From Neorhizobium tomejilense (GTDB lineage Bacteria; Pseudomonadota; Alphaproteobacteria; Rhizobiales; Rhizobiaceae), in NCBI GenBank assembly GCA_002968845.1, contig PVBG01000029.1, positions 1 to 64,000 of the forward strand: a stretch of DNA of 64,000 nt. The letters run 5' to 3'. Every line of letters begins with the position of its first letter. Position 1 is the stretch's first letter. The notes under the pieces are model-generated. The model saw only the letters and a list, made by a program, of their open reading frames with translations. It did no database searches and was not told the DNA's origin. Both the position numbers and the translations under genes were made by a program. Below, piece after piece: positions 1-9,066 of this stretch.

Positions 1-112
1 CCTGTGATCGCCGCAAGGCACGGCGGACAGCGACGTGCCCGCCTTCAGTGATGGCGTGGATCTGAAAGACCGACTTGGCCAAATCCAGTCCAATTGTGGT
101 AATCTTCTCCAT
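1..112 (-). CDS. IS110-family transposase, N-terminal part (cut by window edge)
   Basis: Reading the minus strand from an ATG at 112 gives an N-terminus with the segment TIGLDLAKSVFQIHAI, typical of the RuvC-like DEDD domain start of IS110/IS1111 transposases, where the Asp in GLDLAK is the first catalytic acidic residue. Only 37 codons are inside the window, so completeness cannot be judged. The neighbouring upstream DNA (113-189) is non-coding and structured, as expected for an IS110 element end. An ISL3 relic follows on the other strand, so this is an IS-rich junction. Confidence 0.85.
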   Translation of the reverse strand, partial: MEKITTIGLDLAKSVFQIHAITEGGHVAVRRALRRSQ

Positions 113-189
113 GGAACGGTTCCCTCTATCTTGTGGCGATTGGCGTCACCACGATAGGCATCCTGGATGCTGGCGCGAAGGGCCGTTCC
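113..189. other. Structured non-coding flank of the IS110 element
   Basis: GGAACGG at 113-119 is the exact complement of CCGTTCC at 183-189, so the two can pair and close a domain. Inside lie GTGG (133-136) facing CCAC (149-152), and a perfect small hairpin, GCATC/GATGC with a 3-nt loop (158-170). The block begins one base upstream of the transposase start codon. In IS110-group elements this side of the recombinase gene is known to encode a structured bridge RNA. Whether this element makes one is inference from position and pairing alone. Confidence 0.35.
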
Positions 190-253
190 ACACCATCACA
201 TTTGATGATTTCAAGTCGAAGCTGGGTGCCGGCTATCAAAAGGAGTCAGCACC

Positions 254-607
254 ATGGCGACCAAATTTCGTTTGTCATCCCTGATCCCGGCCGGATTGAT
301 TGTAGAGCGTTCCGACGAGAGCGACGGGGTTATCATTGTTTTAGCGCGGGCTGCCACCGGTCGGCGTTCCTGCTCTTTGTGCAAACGTGTGTCTGATCGT
401 ATTGATAGCCGTTACGTCCGGATTATTGCCGATTTTCCCTGTGCTGGCACTAAGGTTCAATTACGGCTGTCGGCACGACGCCTTGTTTGTGAGATGACAT
501 TCTGCCGTCGCCGGATTTTCGTCGAAAGGCTTGGTGAGCTTGTCGTCCTTTGTGAGAGAGGATATGAGAATTGCAGACGTCCAACAGCGATCGGCGTGGT
601 TTACTGA
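254..607 (+). pseudogene. Truncated ISL3-family transposase
   Basis: The translation from ATG 254 (preceded by AAAAGGAG) carries the ISL3 N-terminal zinc-finger-like region: CSLC, then SRYVRIIADFPCAG, then a second Cys cluster ending CRRRIFVER. Homology stops near residue 95, and the last about 20 residues do not look like ISL3 before the stop at 607. Full-length members have about 400-550 residues, so the DDE catalytic domain is missing. The remaining part is not seen downstream, where the dehydratase operon ends at 624. Confidence 0.75.
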
Positions 608-623
608 CCGAAGCTGAGACTGA

Positions 624-1601
624 TCACCGCGCCAAATTGTAAATCTCGGCAAGGTCGCTTAGATCCCAATTGCCGCCGGACAAGACCGCACACACTTTCT
701 CATCTGGCCTCACGTCTATGCTGCCTGCCAACAGTGCTCCTATTCCGATGGAGGCGGCTGGTTCCGCGATCAATTTCGCATCCTTAGCAAGGGCACACAT
801 TCCGGCGATGATGTGTTCGTCTTCAACAAGAACAATCTCGTCGACATACTTTTCGATAATCGGGTACGGATTTTGACCCGGTACGCTTAACCTCAAACCG
901 TCCGCAATCGTATTCTTTAACGGAAGCGATGTGCGTTCCTTATTTTTGCGGCTGTAAAAGTATTTCGGCGTCAAGGCAGGCTCTGCGCCGATAACGCGCA
1001 CTGATGGCTTGGTTTCTTTTATCGCAGTGGCGATGCCCGAGATCAGCCCTCCACCGCCCAAGGGTACGATAACTGTGTCCACATCTTCCAAGTCTTCGAG
1101 GATCTCACACCCGATCGTTCCCTGACCAGCCATTACGACAGGGTCCTCGAAGCCGTGAATAACCGCATAATTGTTTCCTTCACCGATCTCGTAGACTTTT
1201 CTCCATCTAGCAGCGTTGTCACCATCAAAAAGGATGACTTCCGCGCCAAGGGCTACTGTATTGGCGATCTTGATTTTTGGTGTGGTGACCGGTAGCACCA
1301 AAATCACTTTTACGCCAAGCATCCTCGCGGCATAAGCAAGCGCCTGGGCGTGGTTGCCCGACGAGGTCGCAATGATCCCGTTTGCGATCTCTTCTCGGGG
1401 GAGCGAGAGAACCTTGTTCAGGGCGCCGCGGATCTTGAATGCGCCAGTGATCTGCAGGGTTTCCGGCTTGAGGTAGAGCTGACAGCCAGCAGCTTTTTCG
1501 ATTTTGTCGGCACGCAATAGCGGCGTGTGTCTGACATGCGTTTTTAGTCGTTGCTGAGCTTCACGGATGTCCTGAATGGTGGGATAGCTGCGCATTGTCA
1601 T
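624..1601 (-). CDS. PLP-dependent threonine/serine dehydratase-like protein (EutB/BhcB type)
   Basis: A 325-residue fold-type II PLP enzyme. The Schiff-base lysine lies in TGAFKIRGA (about residue 54), the substrate loop is SSGNHAQ, the phosphate-binding loop GGGGL, and a C-terminal SGGN motif closes the site. No ACT regulatory domain is present, so it is a catabolic-type dehydratase. The start overlaps the stop of the upstream cyclodeaminase gene by 4 bp (ATGA), which implies translational coupling. The pairing of such a dehydratase with an ornithine-cyclodeaminase-family protein is known from ectoine degradation (eutBC) and from the beta-hydroxyaspartate pathway (bhcB/bhcD). The remaining genes of either pathway are absent here, so the exact substrate is open. 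Confidence 0.85.
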   Translation of the reverse strand: MTMRSYPTIQDIREAQQRLKTHVRHTPLLRADKIEKAAGCQLYLKPETLQITGAFKIRGALNKVLSLPREEIANGIIATSSGNHAQALAYAARMLGVKVILVLPVTTPKIKIANTVALGAEVILFDGDNAARWRKVYEIGEGNNYAVIHGFEDPVVMAGQGTIGCEILEDLEDVDTVIVPLGGGGLISGIATAIKETKPSVRVIGAEPALTPKYFYSRKNKERTSLPLKNTIADGLRLSVPGQNPYPIIEKYVDEIVLVEDEHIIAGMCALAKDAKLIAEPAASIGIGALLAGSIDVRPDEKVCAVLSGGNWDLSDLAEIYNLAR

Positions 1602-2593
1602 TCCTCAAAAAACTGGAAGAAAGTGCCGACGTTACCAGCTATTGCGTTCTGATAGATTTTGCTGGCGGTCGTATTGTCTTGTATGGCCATCCCTGTGGAA
1701 TCGAAGATCGTTATTTCATCATCACTTTCTCGTCCCGGCTTCCTTCCCAGCAGTACCTCACCGATTTCGCCGTGGATGTCGTCCTTGGCAATTATGTTTT
1801 TATTCAGCGGGTGCCAAGTCTCGCCTTTTTCCGTGCATTGAGAAAGCGAGTCGACGATGATTTTGGCGTTTCGAAAAAGCTCCGGATCCAGCTCCTGTTT
1901 GCCGCGTTGATCCGTGCCGATTGCAACGATGTGCGTACCGGATTTTACCCATTCCGCTTCCACAAGCGACCCTTTTCCTCTGGTCGTTGTAATCAAGATG
2001 TCGGCCCGTCCGACCGCCTCCTTCTTCGAGCTTGCGACGGTGACGGGAATCCCGAATTCACGCTCGATATCCGCCTTGTATTTGGAACTTGTTTCGTAGG
2101 TGCTGTCCCAGGCGTGAATCTCTTCGATCTTCATGATCTCGTTGATCGCCCGGATTTGCATTCTTGCCTGATTGCCTGTGCCAATCGACGCGATCGTTCT
2201 GGAGTTCTTTCTCGCCAGTGCTTTGACGGAGACGGCTCCCGCCGCCCCGGTTCTAAGGCCGGTGATCAAGCTACCATCCATGATACAAATCAGCGCACAG
2301 CTCCTGGCATCGAACAGGAGAATGGTGCCCATGCTATTCGGCACGCCGTGTTCTACCGGGTTGTTCGTGAAGCCCCCGGAATGCGCCTTCATGGAGATGA
2401 TTTCAGCGACCTTATGGTAGCCAAGCTTGAAGTCGATCTCGCCACGCAGGGAGGGCAGATGAATCCCGATATAGTCGGGCTGCTCCACCTGATCGCTGCT
2501 GAAGGCCCTGTAAGCCTCTTCGACCGCGCCGATGACTTCCATCATGCCGATAAGCCGTCCTACGTCATTCTTCTTGAGCAGCAGCGTTTTCAT
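1598..2593 (-). CDS. Ornithine cyclodeaminase / mu-crystallin family protein (EutC/BhcD type)
   Basis: A 331-residue protein with the family layout: N-terminal dimerisation part, MKAHSGGF substrate segment, [15 protein letters not shown], and the NAD(P)-binding glycine motif IGTGNQA (about residues 137-143). Family members are NAD-dependent deaminating cyclases or imine reductases. It is the first gene of a two-gene operon, overlapping the dehydratase by 4 bp. By analogy with bhcD or eutC it could reduce the imine product of its partner; this is inference. Upstream (2594-2830) there is no recognisable gene, so the promoter should lie there. Confidence 0.85.
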   Translation of the reverse strand: MKTLLLKKNDVGRLIGMMEVIGAVEEAYRAFSSDQVEQPDYIGIHLPSLRGEIDFKLGYHKVAEIISMKAHSGGFTNNPVEHGVPNSMGTILLFDARSCALICIMDGSLITGLRTGAAGAVSVKALARKNSRTIASIGTGNQARMQIRAINEIMKIEEIHAWDSTYETSSKYKADIEREFGIPVTVASSKKEAVGRADILITTTRGKGSLVEAEWVKSGTHIVAIGTDQRGKQELDPELFRNAKIIVDSLSQCTEKGETWHPLNKNIIAKDDIHGEIGEVLLGRKPGRESDDEITIFDSTGMAIQDNTTASKIYQNAIAGNVGTFFQFFEE

Positions 2594-2836
2594 GCGTGAC
2601 CTCTACCTCAACTCGTCGGATGCCCTCGGCGCATCACGATCTGAGCCGCACCAAAGATAGTGGGTCCGGTGGGATCTATTGGTCGTATTCGTGAAGCCCT
2701 AAGCAGATTGTTTCAAATCGCATGGCAATTTTGGCAGAGAGTTCCGGTAGGCTCCTTTTCGGAGCTTGAGCGGTGTGTTGGCAATATCCGGTCACCTCCA
2801 TGCTGACATCGGCGAAGGATTGGGAGCTGATCCTGT

Positions 2837-3013
2837 CGATCCCACTCGCTGCCAATCGACTCCGCCCTGCCGGGAGGTGGGCTGGCTTTCGGCGCACTGC
2901 ATGAATTTGCAGGCGGCGGGTCTGGCACGGTGGATGGTGCGGCGGCAGCCCTGTCTGCGACGGTTACTATTGCTGACAAGATGAAGAATGGGATACCTTT
3001 CGACGAGCGATGA
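2837..3013 (+). pseudogene. Remnant of imuA (RecA-like SOS mutagenesis protein)
   Basis: A stop-to-stop stretch encodes LPGGGLAFGALHEFAGGGS followed by GTVDGAAAAL, which matches the conserved core of ImuA proteins (typically LPGGGLALGALHEVAGG and DGAAAALFAAG). It has no start codon, an in-frame TGA at 2828-2830 and a TGA at 3011-3013, so only about 58 codons remain of about 250. imuA normally precedes imuB and dnaE2; neither is visible. The surrounding 2594-3417 shows no intact gene. Confidence 0.6.
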
Positions 3014-3417
3014 TCTCCAGGCGCGGAAGCGATCAAGCGATGCTTCTAACAAGCGCGCCCTCCAGATAGAGCAGTCGTCTCGTGATACCACCAGTCCGCG
3101 TAGTTCCGCCTTCGCGAGCGAGGGACTTTCACATGAAGGGTATTGACTACCAGCATCCAATCTGCTCGGAAATACCTACACCCGTCCTGAAGCTCGCACC
3201 ATGCGGCGTGCACCCCGGACGCGATCGAAGACTGCGATAACAATTGGCCAAATAACACGCCGCCCAGGCTCACGGTCCGCGGCATGATCCAATATTTCTA
3301 CCTTGCGATTAGGTGTTGAGTTCCGCGAGATGGTCGGGCTGTGGAAGGGGCAGCCCCGACGCGCATATAGATTTGTCTAAGGAGCAGGCGCCCTTCTTTT
3401 CCCGACGGCTTCCGATA

Positions 3418-3570
3418 TCGGCAGATGTGGTTCCTGCGGATATGCAGGCCGACCTGGTGCGTCTTATGAAGGAAATGCCCCTGAAGCCCTTCGGTTTTCG
3501 TGGCTACGAAGGCAAGCGGCGCGTTGTCTCCTTCGGTGGGAAGGTTGATTTCGACACGCAGCTCTTTCAT
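3418..3570 (+). pseudogene. Remnant of an AlkB-type 2-oxoglutarate/Fe(II) dioxygenase
   Basis: Within a longer open frame the segment QADLVRLMKEMPLKPF, then FRGYEGKRRVVSFGG and KVDFDTQLF, resembles the N-terminal half of bacterial AlkB-like proteins (MPLKPF, GKRRVVSFGW, YDF). The HxD...H iron ligands that should follow are not found and the frame diverges after about 3570. It lies 400 bp from the imuA relic on the same strand, so a DNA-repair cluster may have decayed here. Assigned by motif resemblance only. Confidence 0.5.
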
Positions 3571-3673
3571 GGCATCCAAGCTCTTTATAGGCCACGCAGG
3601 TCGCGACTCTCCGATAGGTTGCTGGCCAGGTACGCGAGGCAAAGTTTTGTATGCTCGTTTGTCGCGAGTTTGG

Positions 3674-4432
3674 CTAAAAAACCTCGTGGACAACGACGCC
3701 TTTCTCAGAAAATGGAAGGGTCGATGCGCTTCCATCGGCTGAAACAGCGAATAATTTACCGATAGCGGACGCATCTGCGATCTTATAGGGCGCAATTGTG
3801 CCAATTTTGTCCATGGTTACCGGCACCCAAAGCTGATTTGATTGTTCAATCATACACCGCTTAAGCTCCGCCTCTTCAGCATCCAATGCGGTCAACCCTA
3901 TATCCGCGTCTACACCGCACGTACCTAAAATGAAGATATCGGCGAAAATCCGCTTAGCTTCCCGCAGCGCCTGTCCACCTAAGCAAGCGCCTTTGGAAGG
4001 GTTGAATATACCGCCAAGCAAAATTGTCCGACACTTATCGTGGTTCTCGAGGGCGAGCGCTATGCTTGGAGCGTTCGTGATGACAGTCAGTTGCGGGCCG
4101 ACTGGAATGGCGCCAGCAATTGTGATGTTCGTCGAGCCTGCATCAATAAAAATGGTTTGACCGGACGTAAGCAGTTGTCCGATTGCGGCTCCGAGTCTGT
4201 GCTTCGCGTCGCTTAGTATGGCCGAACGAGCTTGGATGGTCCCGAGGTCAGGTGCGGGCGACAGCGCGCCGCCATAAACTCTGCGGCACCAACCCAGTCG
4301 TGCCAACTCTCTCAAATCACGCCTGACGGTATCTTCGGAAACACCAAAATCAACGGCTAGCTGCGCGGCAATCACCTTTCCTTTTCGCGCGAGTTCTCCT
4401 CGAATTTTGTCGTGGCGCTCTTCTGTCAACAT
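3674..4432 (-). CDS. DeoR/GlpR-family transcriptional regulator
   Basis: A 252-residue protein with the DeoR N-terminal helix-turn-helix (VSEDTVRRDLRELARLG, about residues 30-44) and the C-terminal sugar-phosphate sensor domain (FIDAGSTN, VITNAPSIAL, LLGGIFNP, and the late DAEEAELKRCMI segment). Such regulators usually repress sugar or polyol genes and are released by a phosphorylated sugar. It is divergent from the MFS/phosphatase genes at 5045-8009, with a VOC relic between. Upstream of its start, TGCAC occurs at 4463, 4473 and 4515; the first two are 10 bp apart and could be part of an operator. Confidence 0.9.
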   Translation of the reverse strand: MLTEERHDKIRGELARKGKVIAAQLAVDFGVSEDTVRRDLRELARLGWCRRVYGGALSPAPDLGTIQARSAILSDAKHRLGAAIGQLLTSGQTIFIDAGSTNITIAGAIPVGPQLTVITNAPSIALALENHDKCRTILLGGIFNPSKGACLGGQALREAKRIFADIFILGTCGVDADIGLTALDAEEAELKRCMIEQSNQLWVPVTMDKIGTIAPYKIADASAIGKLFAVSADGSASTLPFSEKGVVVHEVF

Positions 4433-4626
4433 GCAACACGTCTTCCTGTTTCACCAGGTTATTGCACATTGATGCACGATATGTAAAGCTACGGGTGGCA
4501 TTAACTTATCAACGTGCACGAACAAGTACCTGGCCGGCGCGGACTCGAGCAGGCTGTCGGACGGGAAGATTGGCTTAAGTGATCGGTCGCTCACGCGATT
4601 CGCCGCCAGAAGAAAAGGCAAAAAAG

Positions 4627-4990
4627 ATGCACCTGCACCATGTTCGCTCTGGGTGTCTGACCTCGACGGTTCAGCACGCTTTTGTCCGCGGTATTTCGGT
4701 GCAACGTCGGAGATCTCTACGAGAGCAAGAGCCCAATCGGCTTCAATTCACGGTTCCTGACAATGCCGGGTGCCGACCTTGATCGAACTGATGAGCAAGC
4801 TCAGCTGTCGGAAGGCCACGACCATTTCGGCTGGGCACATATTGCTCTTTCGCTTGGCAGCCAGAAGGCCGTTGATGACGCTGTTTCGCATTTCTCGAAA
4901 GGCGACAGGCTAATCCTTGGTGGCGGACCACCGGCGATGGCTTCTACGAGGCCATGGCCTGACGGTATAGAAATCGAACTGACGACCTAA
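4627..4990 (+). pseudogene. Frameshifted glyoxalase/VOC-family gene
   Basis: Pieces of one VOC (vicinal oxygen chelate) protein appear in order but in different frames: MHLHHV, then LWVSDLDGSARF and RYFGAT, then VGDLYESKSPIGFNSRFLTM, then LIELM, then HFGWAHIALSLGSQKAVD, then TGDGFYEA, and finally DGIEIELTT. In an intact gene these form one about 120-residue protein. At least four frame changes are needed, so this is a dead gene, not a single sequencing error. Confidence 0.7.
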
Positions 4991-5044
4991 CCAAAAAACA
5001 CTAGGAAACACAGCCGAAAACGGCTCACATATCAAGGATACGAC

Positions 5045-6214
5045 GTGACCAGCAACTATACCTCAATTCCAGCCCACCACGATTTGAGCGGTCGGCGTGA
5101 ACAGTATGCAACGAGGGCGGTCTTTCTAGTAGCCGGCATTGGAATGGCCGCCTGGGCACCACTCGTGCCGTTTGCAAAGGCGCGGGTGGCTGTCGGAGAC
5201 GCCACATTCGGCCTTCTGCTTCTTTGTCTTGGACTGGGGTCAATCGTAGCGATGCCGATCACCGGCATTCTGGCGTCCAAGTTCGGATGTCGAGCCGTGA
5301 TCGCCGCTTCCTCAATTTTATTAGCTATCGGCGTACCCTTTCTCACGCTTGCCAACACGTCTATTGAACTTTCGCTGGCATTGGCATTCTGCGGCGCAAG
5401 CGTTGGCACGCTCGATGTCGCGATCAACGTTCAGGCGGTGATTGTTGAAAAAGACAGCGGCCGCAACATGATGTCGGGCTTCCATGGTCTGTTCAGTTTG
5501 GGTGGTATCGTTGGCGCCGGTGGCGTCAGCCTTGTCCTGGCTGCCGGCCTGTCGCCTTTCGGAGCGACCCTGATCGCAAGCGCATCAATGTTGATCCTTC
5601 TGATTGCCTCATACTCTGGCCTGCTGCCCTACGGGAATCGCGACGCGGGCGCCACGCCGCTCTTCGTTCTGCCGCGAGGCATTGTCATTCTCATTGGCGT
5701 TCTCTGCTTCATCGTTTTTTTGGGTGAAGGGTCTATTCTCGATTGGAGTGCGTTGTTCCTCATTTCTGCACATGGACTCGATCAATCTTATGCCGGGTTC
5801 GGTTATACAATGTTCTCGATCGCTATGACGTTCGGCCGCTTGATCGGCGACTGGATTGTCAAGACGTTGGGCGGTGCCAAAGTGGTCTTCTTCGGCGGCC
5901 TGTTGTCTGCGGCCGGTTTCCTTCTTGCAGTCGTTGCTCCAAATGCTTCTGTCGCGCTTAGCGCATTTGCACTTGTCGGATTGGGCGCTTCAAACATCGT
6001 GCCCGTGCTATTCACCGTAGCAGGTCGGCAGAAGGCAATGCCGTCCAGTCTCGCGATCGCCGCCGTGACTACGGTCGGCTATGCGGGTATTCTGCTGGGA
6101 CCAGCCTTAATTGGATTCGTTGCGCAACACTTCAGTCTCTCGACCGCGCTGGTGATGCTTGCCGGTCTTCTGCTCGTCGTTGCTCTTGTCGGGCCGCGTT
6201 CCGCCGCCCGTTAA
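5045..6214 (+). CDS. MFS transporter (YbjJ-like)
   Basis: A 389-residue membrane protein with about 12 hydrophobic segments, starting at a GTG preceded by AAGGA. The layout (GMAAWAPLVPFAKARV near the N-terminus, GASVGTLDVAINVQA, then SGFHGLFSLGGIVGAG) matches the small MFS subfamily containing E. coli YbjJ. The substrate is unknown; linkage to DeoR and two small-molecule phosphatases suggests a sugar or polyol. It heads a rightward group with the IMPase-like gene 120 bp downstream. Confidence 0.85.
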   Translation: MTSNYTSIPAHHDLSGRREQYATRAVFLVAGIGMAAWAPLVPFAKARVAVGDATFGLLLLCLGLGSIVAMPITGILASKFGCRAVIAASSILLAIGVPFLTLANTSIELSLALAFCGASVGTLDVAINVQAVIVEKDSGRNMMSGFHGLFSLGGIVGAGGVSLVLAAGLSPFGATLIASASMLILLIASYSGLLPYGNRDAGATPLFVLPRGIVILIGVLCFIVFLGEGSILDWSALFLISAHGLDQSYAGFGYTMFSIAMTFGRLIGDWIVKTLGGAKVVFFGGLLSAAGFLLAVVAPNASVALSAFALVGLGASNIVPVLFTVAGRQKAMPSSLAIAAVTTVGYAGILLGPALIGFVAQHFSLSTALVMLAGLLLVVALVGPRSAAR

Positions 6215-6335
6215 GCCGAAGTGTAGGATCGGGGGCGGCGTCATCGCGGCCTCGATCATCTCAGCCAACATCATACAGAACGTCGGATCACCGGCGGAAC
6301 ATAAACCTTGCGGTCGACTTAAGCCGCCCATCGAT

Positions 6336-7130
6336 ATGGATCCCAACATGACAAAGCTACCTGACGCGCTGTTCCTGCATCGTCTTGCCGATGCGGCTGA
6401 CGCGGAAACGATGCAACGGTTCAGGACGCGCTTGAATGTGCAGACCAAGCCGAAAGACGGGTACAAGTTTGATCCCGTGACGGATGCGGACAGAGCGGCG
6501 GAAGTTGCTATCCGGGCGATTATTCGTGACGTTTACCCCGACCATGCCATTGAGGGAGAGGAATTTGGTGTCTCTGGTTCTGGCGATATACGTTGGGTCA
6601 TCGACCCCATCGATGGGACAAGACCCTTCCTGCTCGGTATCCCCGTTTGGGGAACTCTTATCGGAATGACGGAAAAGGGTCATGCCGTCAGCGGCATGAT
6701 GAGCCAGCCGGTCACGAGAGAACGCTTCTGGGCGGACCGGACGGGATCCTGGATGCAGAGGGATAGCAAGATCATCGAACTCAAAACAAGTGAAAAGGTC
6801 GATCTAGCCGACGCAATCCTTCACACGAACAGCCCCGAGCCGATTCTGCGGAACCCCCAAATCTCGTTCGGGGCTCTCAACCGTCAGGTCAAAATGACGC
6901 GTTATGGCGGCGAGTGCTACGCCTTCGCGATGTTGGCCGCCGGGCATATAGACATCTGCTTCGAATTCTCGCTTCAGCCCTATGACATAGTGGCCATCAT
7001 TCCGATCATCGAGAAAGCGGGTGGTGTCGTGACGACCCTGAGTGGCGGCAATGCCGCGGCAGGTGGTCCCGTCGTCATCGCCGCGAACACCAGCTTGCAC
7101 GCTCAGGTGCTTCAGATCCTAAACGGCTAA
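6336..7130 (+). CDS. Histidinol-phosphatase-like inositol monophosphatase family protein
   Basis: About 264 residues, the normal length for the family. It has the lithium-sensitive phosphatase motifs: DPVTDADRAAE, GEEFG with metal-binding Glu residues, and WVIDPIDGTRPFLLG with the metal-binding Asp residues. The GTRPF form is common in HisN-type histidinol phosphatases, but members also act on inositol or sugar phosphates. The start is ATG 6336 or 6348; a longer in-frame extension to 6159 overlaps the MFS gene and is unlikely. C-terminal LQPYDIVAIIPIIEKAGG also fits. Given the neighbours, a catabolic sugar-phosphatase role is plausible. Confidence 0.8.
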   Translation: MDPNMTKLPDALFLHRLADAADAETMQRFRTRLNVQTKPKDGYKFDPVTDADRAAEVAIRAIIRDVYPDHAIEGEEFGVSGSGDIRWVIDPIDGTRPFLLGIPVWGTLIGMTEKGHAVSGMMSQPVTRERFWADRTGSWMQRDSKIIELKTSEKVDLADAILHTNSPEPILRNPQISFGALNRQVKMTRYGGECYAFAMLAAGHIDICFEFSLQPYDIVAIIPIIEKAGGVVTTLSGGNAAAGGPVVIAANTSLHAQVLQILNG

Positions 7131-7337
7131 CGATCCCACGGTAGCAACGAGATGAGCATCGGCCGGAATGCTGCACTTGTTTACATCAGCTCTTTTACGT
7201 GGATATGAGGTGAGAGCTCCAGCCTGTTTCCAATCCGTTACGAAGACGTAGCGAGGGCCCGTTCGTGTCTGGAAACGACCCATTCGGCCCCGCCATCAGT
7301 CCTCCGGACAGAATTTCCAACATAGCAAGGCCGCACA

Positions 7338-8009
7338 ATGCCTCCTGGACAGATTGCAATGATAGCCGGGATCTTTGACCTGGATGGAACTCTCGTCGAT
7401 AGCGAGAACCAGCACTTCGCGTCTATGTCTGACGCATGTCGTTCAATGGGATGCGAGCTGTCTCCGGATCTGGCTTCGAGGTTGTCTGGCCTCAGCACGG
7501 ATGCCTGTCACGCTCTGCTTCAGCGTGAAGCGCAGCTTGTCGGTTCCTTCGACGATTTCGTCGATGCCAAACACAGGTACTATCTCGATCGCGCATCAAC
7601 GTTGACCATACGCGCTGGTGCTGAAGAAGTGCTCTCATTTCTCGCGCGATCGAGCATTCCATTTGCCATCGCGTCCAACTCTAGCAGGACTGTCGTCGAC
7701 GCAAATCTTGCTGCCAGCGGGCTGGATTCCACCAAAGTCATTTCGATCAGCCGGGACGATGTCGAGTTCGGGAAGCCACATCCCGATCCATTCCTCAAGG
7801 CCGCGGCATTGCTTGGCGTGGATCCGCAGTCATGTGTGGCGGTTGAAGACAGTGTGCCCGGCGCGATTGCGGCCCACGCCGCAGGCATGCAGGTGATCGG
7901 CTGGCCAGAACCGCATCGTGCCCAGATCATCTTCCCCAGTGGGACGCGCCTAGCCGATCCCAATGACCTTTACGCCACACTGGTGCACTATTTTGAGCGG
8001 GTAAGTTGA
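7338..8009 (+). CDS. HAD-superfamily phosphatase/phosphomutase-like hydrolase
   Basis: A 223-residue protein with all HAD motifs: FDLDGTLVDSE (nucleophile Asp), IASNSSR (motif II), GKPHPDPF (motif III Lys) and VAVEDSVPGAIAA (motif IV). The alpha-helical cap after motif I fits the phosphoglycolate phosphatase/beta-phosphoglucomutase/YcjU group. Start ATG 7338 has AAGG upstream; ATG 7359 is an alternative. It ends 77 bp before the convergent isomerase gene. The substrate is probably a sugar phosphate linked to the DeoR locus. Confidence 0.85.
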   Translation: MPPGQIAMIAGIFDLDGTLVDSENQHFASMSDACRSMGCELSPDLASRLSGLSTDACHALLQREAQLVGSFDDFVDAKHRYYLDRASTLTIRAGAEEVLSFLARSSIPFAIASNSSRTVVDANLAASGLDSTKVISISRDDVEFGKPHPDPFLKAAALLGVDPQSCVAVEDSVPGAIAAHAAGMQVIGWPEPHRAQIIFPSGTRLADPNDLYATLVHYFERVS

Positions 8010-8086
8010 TCGCGGCCGCTTGAACTGGCTCTCTCAGCCGATCCTTGAATTTGCCTTCATCAGGTCCGACTGCTTAAAATTCGCGA

Positions 8087-8911
8087 TCAGCTAAAGCGGC
8101 TCAAGTACAGGTAGGCGTTTTTGGCAAACTGCTCCGGGTGCTCTGGATCATCGTGCTCAGCTATTAGAAGTCGTGCACCCTCCTGGACCGCGCTTCTTAT
8201 CAGCAAAGGCAATACTAAAATCCCGTCCCCGACCTCCGCCCACACATATCCCCTATTTTCGGAAGATATGGCGACGTCTTTTATATGCGCGGCGACCAGC
8301 CTTGATTTCAAGCGACGGAGCCAGACGCTCGGATCTGCACCACCGAAGCGTATCCAGCCGATATCTGCTTGCCATCTCAGCAGACCACTGTCGTCCGCGC
8401 GGAACAGTTCTTCGATGGGCGACCGACCTGAATTGAGGATGTCAAAGCACTCTCCACCATTATGGAAGCCAAGTTCGATGCCGCTGCCAAAAAATCGTTC
8501 TGCCAGAATACCGAGACAAGCTCCCGCTCGTGCCCATTGAGAAGCGTCCCGCACCTTTTGAATTCGCAAATCGTGTACGAAGACACTTCGTATTCCTACG
8601 ATGAGGCAGGCGTCAAGAATGGCGCCGGCGTTGTCGATGAGGAACTGATACTCGACGTGCAGCGTCGTGCATTCCAGCCCCCGGACATCCAGCATTGTTC
8701 TGAAGATCGACGGTTCATTGATATGGATTTGCAGGCATTCGACCATCTTGAAACCGGCGTTGCGAGAGGCCTCAAGCTGTGCATCGATGGATCCTAGGCG
8801 CCTCATCGAGAAAAGCTGCAGCGCTATCGAAACAGACGCGTGACCCCACAGCGCCGTGTTTGGCGCTTCGACCATCGACGGAACCGACCTCGAACCTATT
8901 GCTGAGACCAT
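8087..8911 (-). CDS. Sugar phosphate isomerase/epimerase-like TIM-barrel protein
   Basis: A 274-residue protein of the xylose-isomerase-like TIM-barrel (AP-endonuclease 2) family: LQLFSMRRLGS at the first strand, LGFHNGGECFDIL, then WQADIGWIRFGG, AAHIKDV and LLIAEHDDPE, which hold the metal-binding Glu, Asp and His residues. Substrate specificity varies widely in this family. It is the last gene of the leftward unit (ABC importer, gluconokinase, isomerase), so it probably acts on the imported sugar. The true start could be ATG 8872, since the first about 25 residues are not typical. Confidence 0.8.
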   Translation of the reverse strand: MVSAIGSRSVPSMVEAPNTALWGHASVSIALQLFSMRRLGSIDAQLEASRNAGFKMVECLQIHINEPSIFRTMLDVRGLECTTLHVEYQFLIDNAGAILDACLIVGIRSVFVHDLRIQKVRDASQWARAGACLGILAERFFGSGIELGFHNGGECFDILNSGRSPIEELFRADDSGLLRWQADIGWIRFGGADPSVWLRRLKSRLVAAHIKDVAISSENRGYVWAEVGDGILVLPLLIRSAVQEGARLLIAEHDDPEHPEQFAKNAYLYLSRFS

Positions 8912-9066
8912 CTGATGCAGCAGCGCTCCCGTGACCCCTGAGATCGCCCGGAGCTTAGCCGGACTGATCGCAGCAGCGCAAGGACGTGAGGATCAGCCTG
9001 CCGTTTCTCGCAGTCACAGCAGCAGCTTATCCTCCAACCAGTTTCCTCAATGTCAGAGGAAACGGG

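Noticed and set aside
1595-2599. Long plus-strand open frame (334 codons) opposite the cyclodeaminase gene
   Set aside because: It is antisense to a clear enzyme gene, has no motif and has skewed composition; a shadow frame.
3046-3285. Minus-strand frame of 79 codons between the imuA and alkB relics
   Set aside because: No recognisable motif and no ribosome-binding site; cannot be separated from chance.
6159-6335. N-terminal extension of the IMPase-like protein
   Set aside because: It overlaps the end of the MFS gene, has no family homology and would make the protein longer than its family.
8010-8086. Possible terminator between the convergent HAD and isomerase genes
   Set aside because: GC-rich short repeats are present but no stable stem followed by a T-tract.
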